Positions 4,075-6,594 of a stretch of 6,594 nucleotides of DNA are shown piece by piece. The stretch lies in NCBI GenBank assembly GCA_937873255.1, contig CALMVM010000161.1, positions 7,385-13,978 on the forward strand, in the 5' to 3' direction. Position numbers and translations under genes: made by a program. How positions within the stretch are numbered: the stretch's first letter is position 1; each line of letters opens with the position of its first letter. The notes under the pieces are model-generated. The model made no database searches. It was not told where the DNA came from and saw nothing but the letters and a program-made list of their open reading frames with translations. This DNA comes from an uncultured Verrucomicrobiota bacterium (GTDB lineage Bacteria > Verrucomicrobiota > Verrucomicrobiia > Chthoniobacterales > SZAS-18).

Positions 4075-6372
4075 ATGGAACCCATCCCCAGCCTGCACCG
4101 CGTCGCTTTCCTCGGTAATTACCTGCCGCGCCAGTGTGGTCTGGCGACGTTCACGACCGACGTGTGCGAATCCGTCGCGCAGGCGTTTCCAGAGACGCAA
4201 TGCCTCGCGCTGGCGATGAACGACCGGCCGGAGGGTTACACGTACCCGCCGCGCGTGCGGTTCGAGATCCCGCAACAAGAGATCGGCGCGTACCATCGCG
4301 CGGCTGACTTCCTGAACACCAACGAGGTCGAAGTCCTCTGCGTGCAGCACGAGTATGGCATTTACGGCGGCGATTGCGGCGAGCACGTCCTCGAACTCCT
4401 GCGCCAGACGCGCATGCCCGTCGTCACGACGCTGCACACGATCCTGACCGACCCCAACCCGACCCAGCGCCGGGTGATGATGGAACTCTCGCAACTTTCC
4501 GACCGGCTCGTGACCATGACCCAAAAAGGGGTCAATCTGCTCAAGGAGGTCTACGGTTTGCCCGAGGAAAAGATCGACCTCATCCCGCACGGCATCCCGG
4601 ACATGCCCTTCGTCGATCCGAACTATTACAAGGACAAGTTCGGCGTCGAGGGCAAGACGGTGTTGCTCACCTTTGGGTTACTCTCGCCGGGCAAGGGCAT
4701 CGAGCATTGCATCAGCGCGATGCCGGCGATCTTGGAGAAGCATCCGAACGTCGTCTACATCGTGCTCGGCGCGACGCATCCGCACGTTCTCAAGCACGAA
4801 GGCGAGGCCTATAGAGATCGTCTCAAGGCGATGGCGCGCGACCTCGGCGTGAAGGATGCGGTGCGGTTCTTCAACCAGTTCGTGTCGCTCGAAGACCTCA
4901 AGGAATTCATCGGCGCGGCGGACATCTACATCACGCCCTATCTGAACGCCGCGCAGATCACCAGCGGCACGCTGGCGTACAGCTTCGGCGCGGGCAAGGC
5001 GGTCATTTCCACGCCGTACTGGCACGCGCAGGAACTCCTCGCCGACGACCGCGGCACGCTCGTGCCCTTCAGCGATCCGCCGGCGATTGCGGCGGCGGTG
5101 GACGAGATGCTCACCAACGAGGCGCACCGCCACCAGATGCGCAAGAGCGCGTACCTGCTCAGCCGTGGCATGATCTGGCCCGAAACGGCCAAGAAGTACA
5201 TGGAATCCTTCGCCCGCGCGTGCGCCGCCCGGGCCGCCCGGCCGCGCGAGACGTTTGCCTTGCAGCAACTGGAGATCACTCCCGATTTCCTGCCGCCGGT
5301 GAAGGCCGATCACCTGCGCGCGATGAGCGACTCAACGGGCATGTTCCAGCACGCGATCTTCAACGTGCCCAACTTCCTCGAAGGCTACACGACCGACGAC
5401 AACGCTCGCGCGTACATCCTGACCGTCCTGCTCGACGAACTCGGCGCGCGCGACCCGCACACGCCCGACACCAGCGCGCTCGGTTCGACGTACCTGGCTT
5501 TCCTGTGGAACGCCTTCAACTCGCAGACCTGCCGCTTCCGCAACGGCATGCGCGTCGAGGGCAGCTCGCTCGAGGCCGTCGGGAGCGAGGATAGTCACGG
5601 CCGCGCGTTGTGGGCGCTCGGTACCGCGTTGGGTCGGACGGAAGACGAGGGGCACCGGCAACTGGCGGGTAGGCTGTTTTCGCAGGCGCTGCCGGAGACG
5701 ACGAAGTTCACCTCACCGCGCGCGTGGGCGTTCACGATCCTGTCGATCCACGAATATCTGCGGCGGTTCTCGGGCGACCGGGAAGCCAACCGCGTGCGTG
5801 AGACATTGGCGGGTAAGCTACTCGGATTGTACGAACGCTGCCACGGCGAGAATTGGGAGTGGTTTGAGGATATCCTCACCTACGACAACGCGATCCTGCC
5901 GCATGCGCTGCTGCTGACCGGGCATTGGACGCACCGGCCCGACGTGTTGGAGGCGGGGCTGCGTTCGCTGCGCTGGCTGTTGGAAGTCCAGACGAGTCCG
6001 AACGGGTGTTTCAGTCCCATCGGATCGAATGGGTTTTACCGGCGCGGCGAGGAGCGGGCGCGGTTCGACCAGCAGCCGCTCGAAGCCGCCTCGACGGTGG
6101 GGGCATGCCTGGAAGCGTATCGGATCACGCAGGATGCGTTCTGGCAGGAAAAGGCGCGCACGGTGTACGAGTGGTTCCTCGGCAGGAACGACCTCGGGAT
6201 GCCGCTCTACGACCCGCGCACGGGTGGGTGCCGTGACGGCCTGCACGCGAACCGCGTCAACCAGAACCAAGGCGCGGAGAGCACGCTGGCGGCACTTCTC
6301 GCCCTGGCGGAAATGCGGCTGGCGCGCGTGGCGTCAACGGAAGCCGTCGGCAGCGAGACGCGCGCGGCGTAG
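4075..6372 (+). CDS. GT4-type glycosyltransferase fused to a helical-toroid C-terminal domain
   Basis: Two-part cytoplasmic protein of 765 residues. Residues 1-385 are a GT-B glycosyltransferase of the GT4 (group 1) kind: FLGNYLPRQCGLATFT near the N-terminus (13-27), VQHEYGIYGGD (90-100), TLHT (119-122), LIPHGIPD (169-176), the donor-site loop TFGLLSPGKGIE (199-210), then SGTLAYSFGAGKAVIST (297-313) and AQELLADDRG (318-327). Residues about 400-750 resemble helical alpha/alpha-toroid domains of glycan-active proteins, with acidic motifs GYTTDDNARA (437-446), VGSEDSHGRALWALG (502-516) and NQGAESTLAALLALAE (731-746). It probably transfers sugar from a nucleotide donor to an oligosaccharide or polysaccharide; donor and acceptor cannot be read from the sequence. 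From memory, homologues of this architecture often sit beside GH130-type phosphorylases, so the gene beyond the right edge may be informative. A weak AAGAG lies 5 bases before the ATG. No signal peptide or membrane segment is seen. Confidence 0.88.
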   Translation: MEPIPSLHRVAFLGNYLPRQCGLATFTTDVCESVAQAFPETQCLALAMNDRPEGYTYPPRVRFEIPQQEIGAYHRAADFLNTNEVEVLCVQHEYGIYGGDCGEHVLELLRQTRMPVVTTLHTILTDPNPTQRRVMMELSQLSDRLVTMTQKGVNLLKEVYGLPEEKIDLIPHGIPDMPFVDPNYYKDKFGVEGKTVLLTFGLLSPGKGIEHCISAMPAILEKHPNVVYIVLGATHPHVLKHEGEAYRDRLKAMARDLGVKDAVRFFNQFVSLEDLKEFIGAADIYITPYLNAAQITSGTLAYSFGAGKAVISTPYWHAQELLADDRGTLVPFSDPPAIAAAVDEMLTNEAHRHQMRKSAYLLSRGMIWPETAKKYMESFARACAARAARPRETFALQQLEITPDFLPPVKADHLRAMSDSTGMFQHAIFNVPNFLEGYTTDDNARAYILTVLLDELGARDPHTPDTSALGSTYLAFLWNAFNSQTCRFRNGMRVEGSSLEAVGSEDSHGRALWALGTALGRTEDEGHRQLAGRLFSQALPETTKFTSPRAWAFTILSIHEYLRRFSGDREANRVRETLAGKLLGLYERCHGENWEWFEDILTYDNAILPHALLLTGHWTHRPDVLEAGLRSLRWLLEVQTSPNGCFSPIGSNGFYRRGEERARFDQQPLEAASTVGACLEAYRITQDAFWQEKARTVYEWFLGRNDLGMPLYDPRTGGCRDGLHANRVNQNQGAESTLAALLALAEMRLARVASTEAVGSETRAA

Positions 6373-6397
6373 TTGAATACCCGCCGCGCCAGCGGCG
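6362..6397 (+). other. Two mutually exclusive hairpins spanning the glycosyltransferase stop codon
   Basis: GCGCGGCG (6362-6369), in the last codons of the gene, is the exact complement of CGCCGCGC (6382-6389). The same downstream block supplies CGCCGC (6382-6387), which can instead pair with GCGGCG (6392-6397) across a 4-base loop. Neither hairpin is followed by a T-run, so termination is unproven. GC-rich arms of this kind can arise by chance in such DNA. Confidence 0.4.
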
Positions 6398-6407
6398 ACC
6401 CAATCCA

Positions 6408-6513
6408 GGTAGGGAGGGCTTCCCGAGCCGTCCGTGGATTTCCGGCGAAGCGCGTCGTGCTTGCCTCGATCATCCGAGCCAATTTACGGACGGCTCGGAG
6501 AGCCATTCCTACC
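6408..6513. repeat. Large imperfect inverted-repeat element (REP/MITE-like)
   Basis: The left arm at 6408-6435 (beginning GGTAGGGAGGGCTTCCCGAG) and the right arm at 6486-6513 (ending TTCCTACC) match over 28 bases with 4 mismatches. Pairing can continue to 6440/6481 if two G-T pairs are allowed, giving about 33 pairs around a 40-base centre. Each arm contains GAGCCGTCCGT or its complement. There is no open reading frame inside and no obvious target-site duplication. Size, symmetry and intergenic position fit a non-coding mobile or dispersed palindromic repeat, but copy number cannot be seen from one window. Confidence 0.75.
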
Positions 6514-6529
6514 AGTTGACAGAACGACC

Positions 6530-6547
6530 GGCAACCTCGCGGTTGCC
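6530..6547. repeat. Perfect 7-base-pair hairpin with a four-base loop
   Basis: GGCAACC (6530-6536) and GGTTGCC (6541-6547) are exact complements around the loop TCGC. It lies 16 bases after the large inverted repeat and may belong to the same repeat cluster. There is no T-run after it, so a terminator is unlikely. Confidence 0.6.
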
Positions 6548-6552
6548 TGTGA

Positions 6553-6565
6553 GACAAGACTTGTC
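6553..6565. repeat. Short palindrome GACAAG-A-CTTGTC, operator-like
   Basis: Perfect 6-base arms around a single central base. It overlaps the proposed -35 hexamer at 6561-6566, which is where a repressor site would act. It could equally be part of the neighbouring repeat cluster. No regulator is identified. Confidence 0.4.
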
Positions 6566-6590
6566 AGCCCCCTCCCCGAACAGCGATAAT
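6561..6590 (+). promoter_or_regulatory. Possible sigma-70-type promoter at the right edge
   Basis: TTGTCA (6561-6566) and GATAAT (6585-6590) each match the consensus at 5 of 6 positions and are separated by 18 bases. This would drive a plus-strand gene beyond the window. The window ends 4 bases after the -10, so neither a transcript start nor a gene can be seen. Confidence 0.35.
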
Positions 6591-6594
6591 GCGC

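Noticed and set aside
4374..4814. 146-residue second-frame open reading within the glycosyltransferase
   Set aside because: An Arg/Pro/His-rich alternative frame inside a confident domain; a composition effect.
6516..6590. Promoter using TTGACA at 6516-6521
   Set aside because: The -35 match is perfect, but no -10-like hexamer lies 16-19 bases downstream; the only good one (6585-6590) is more than 60 bases away.

Overview
The window is GC-rich bacterial DNA with four complete protein genes, the 5' end of a fifth, and two repeat-rich intergenic stretches. The combination suggests a Gram-negative with an outer membrane. A Tsp/Prc-type periplasmic protease with a lipoprotein signal, a Uma2-family nuclease and a GT4 glycosyltransferase fused to a helical-toroid domain occur together in Verrucomicrobiota (Opitutaceae-like) genomes. 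That placement is inference from gene style and repeat style, because no marker gene is present.

Layout. On the minus strand, prc (2362-104) is followed 17 bases later by the start of a secreted-protein gene that runs off the left edge (86-1, with a clear GGAGG ribosome site). The two probably form an operon. Diverging from prc on the plus strand is a small metallo-beta-lactamase-fold hydrolase of the glyoxalase II type (2636-3256), then a Uma2-family protein (3317-3880), then a 765-residue glycosyltransferase (4075-6372). The three plus-strand genes are separated by 60 and 194 bases and do not look functionally linked. No complete pathway is encoded here.

The 273-base divergent region (2363-2635) is the most unusual part. 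It holds three short arrays of degenerate 7-base repeats. Two (2485-2526 and 2608-2635) share a G(A/G)GATGT-like unit in opposite orientations and could pair. The third (2372-2399) has a GGAGAGC unit. Arrays lie directly against, or within about 10 bases of, the start codons of both divergent genes, and neither gene has a recognisable Shine-Dalgarno sequence.

The 222 bases after the glycosyltransferase (6373-6594) are a cluster of palindromes. They include a 106-base element with imperfect inverted arms of about 28-33 bases that resembles a dispersed REP/MITE-like intergenic repeat, two smaller hairpins, and a possible promoter near the right edge for a gene beyond the window. I see no RNA genes, CRISPR array, transposase or complete defence system. 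The candidates for something undescribed are the heptad arrays and the palindromic element, not a new protein system.
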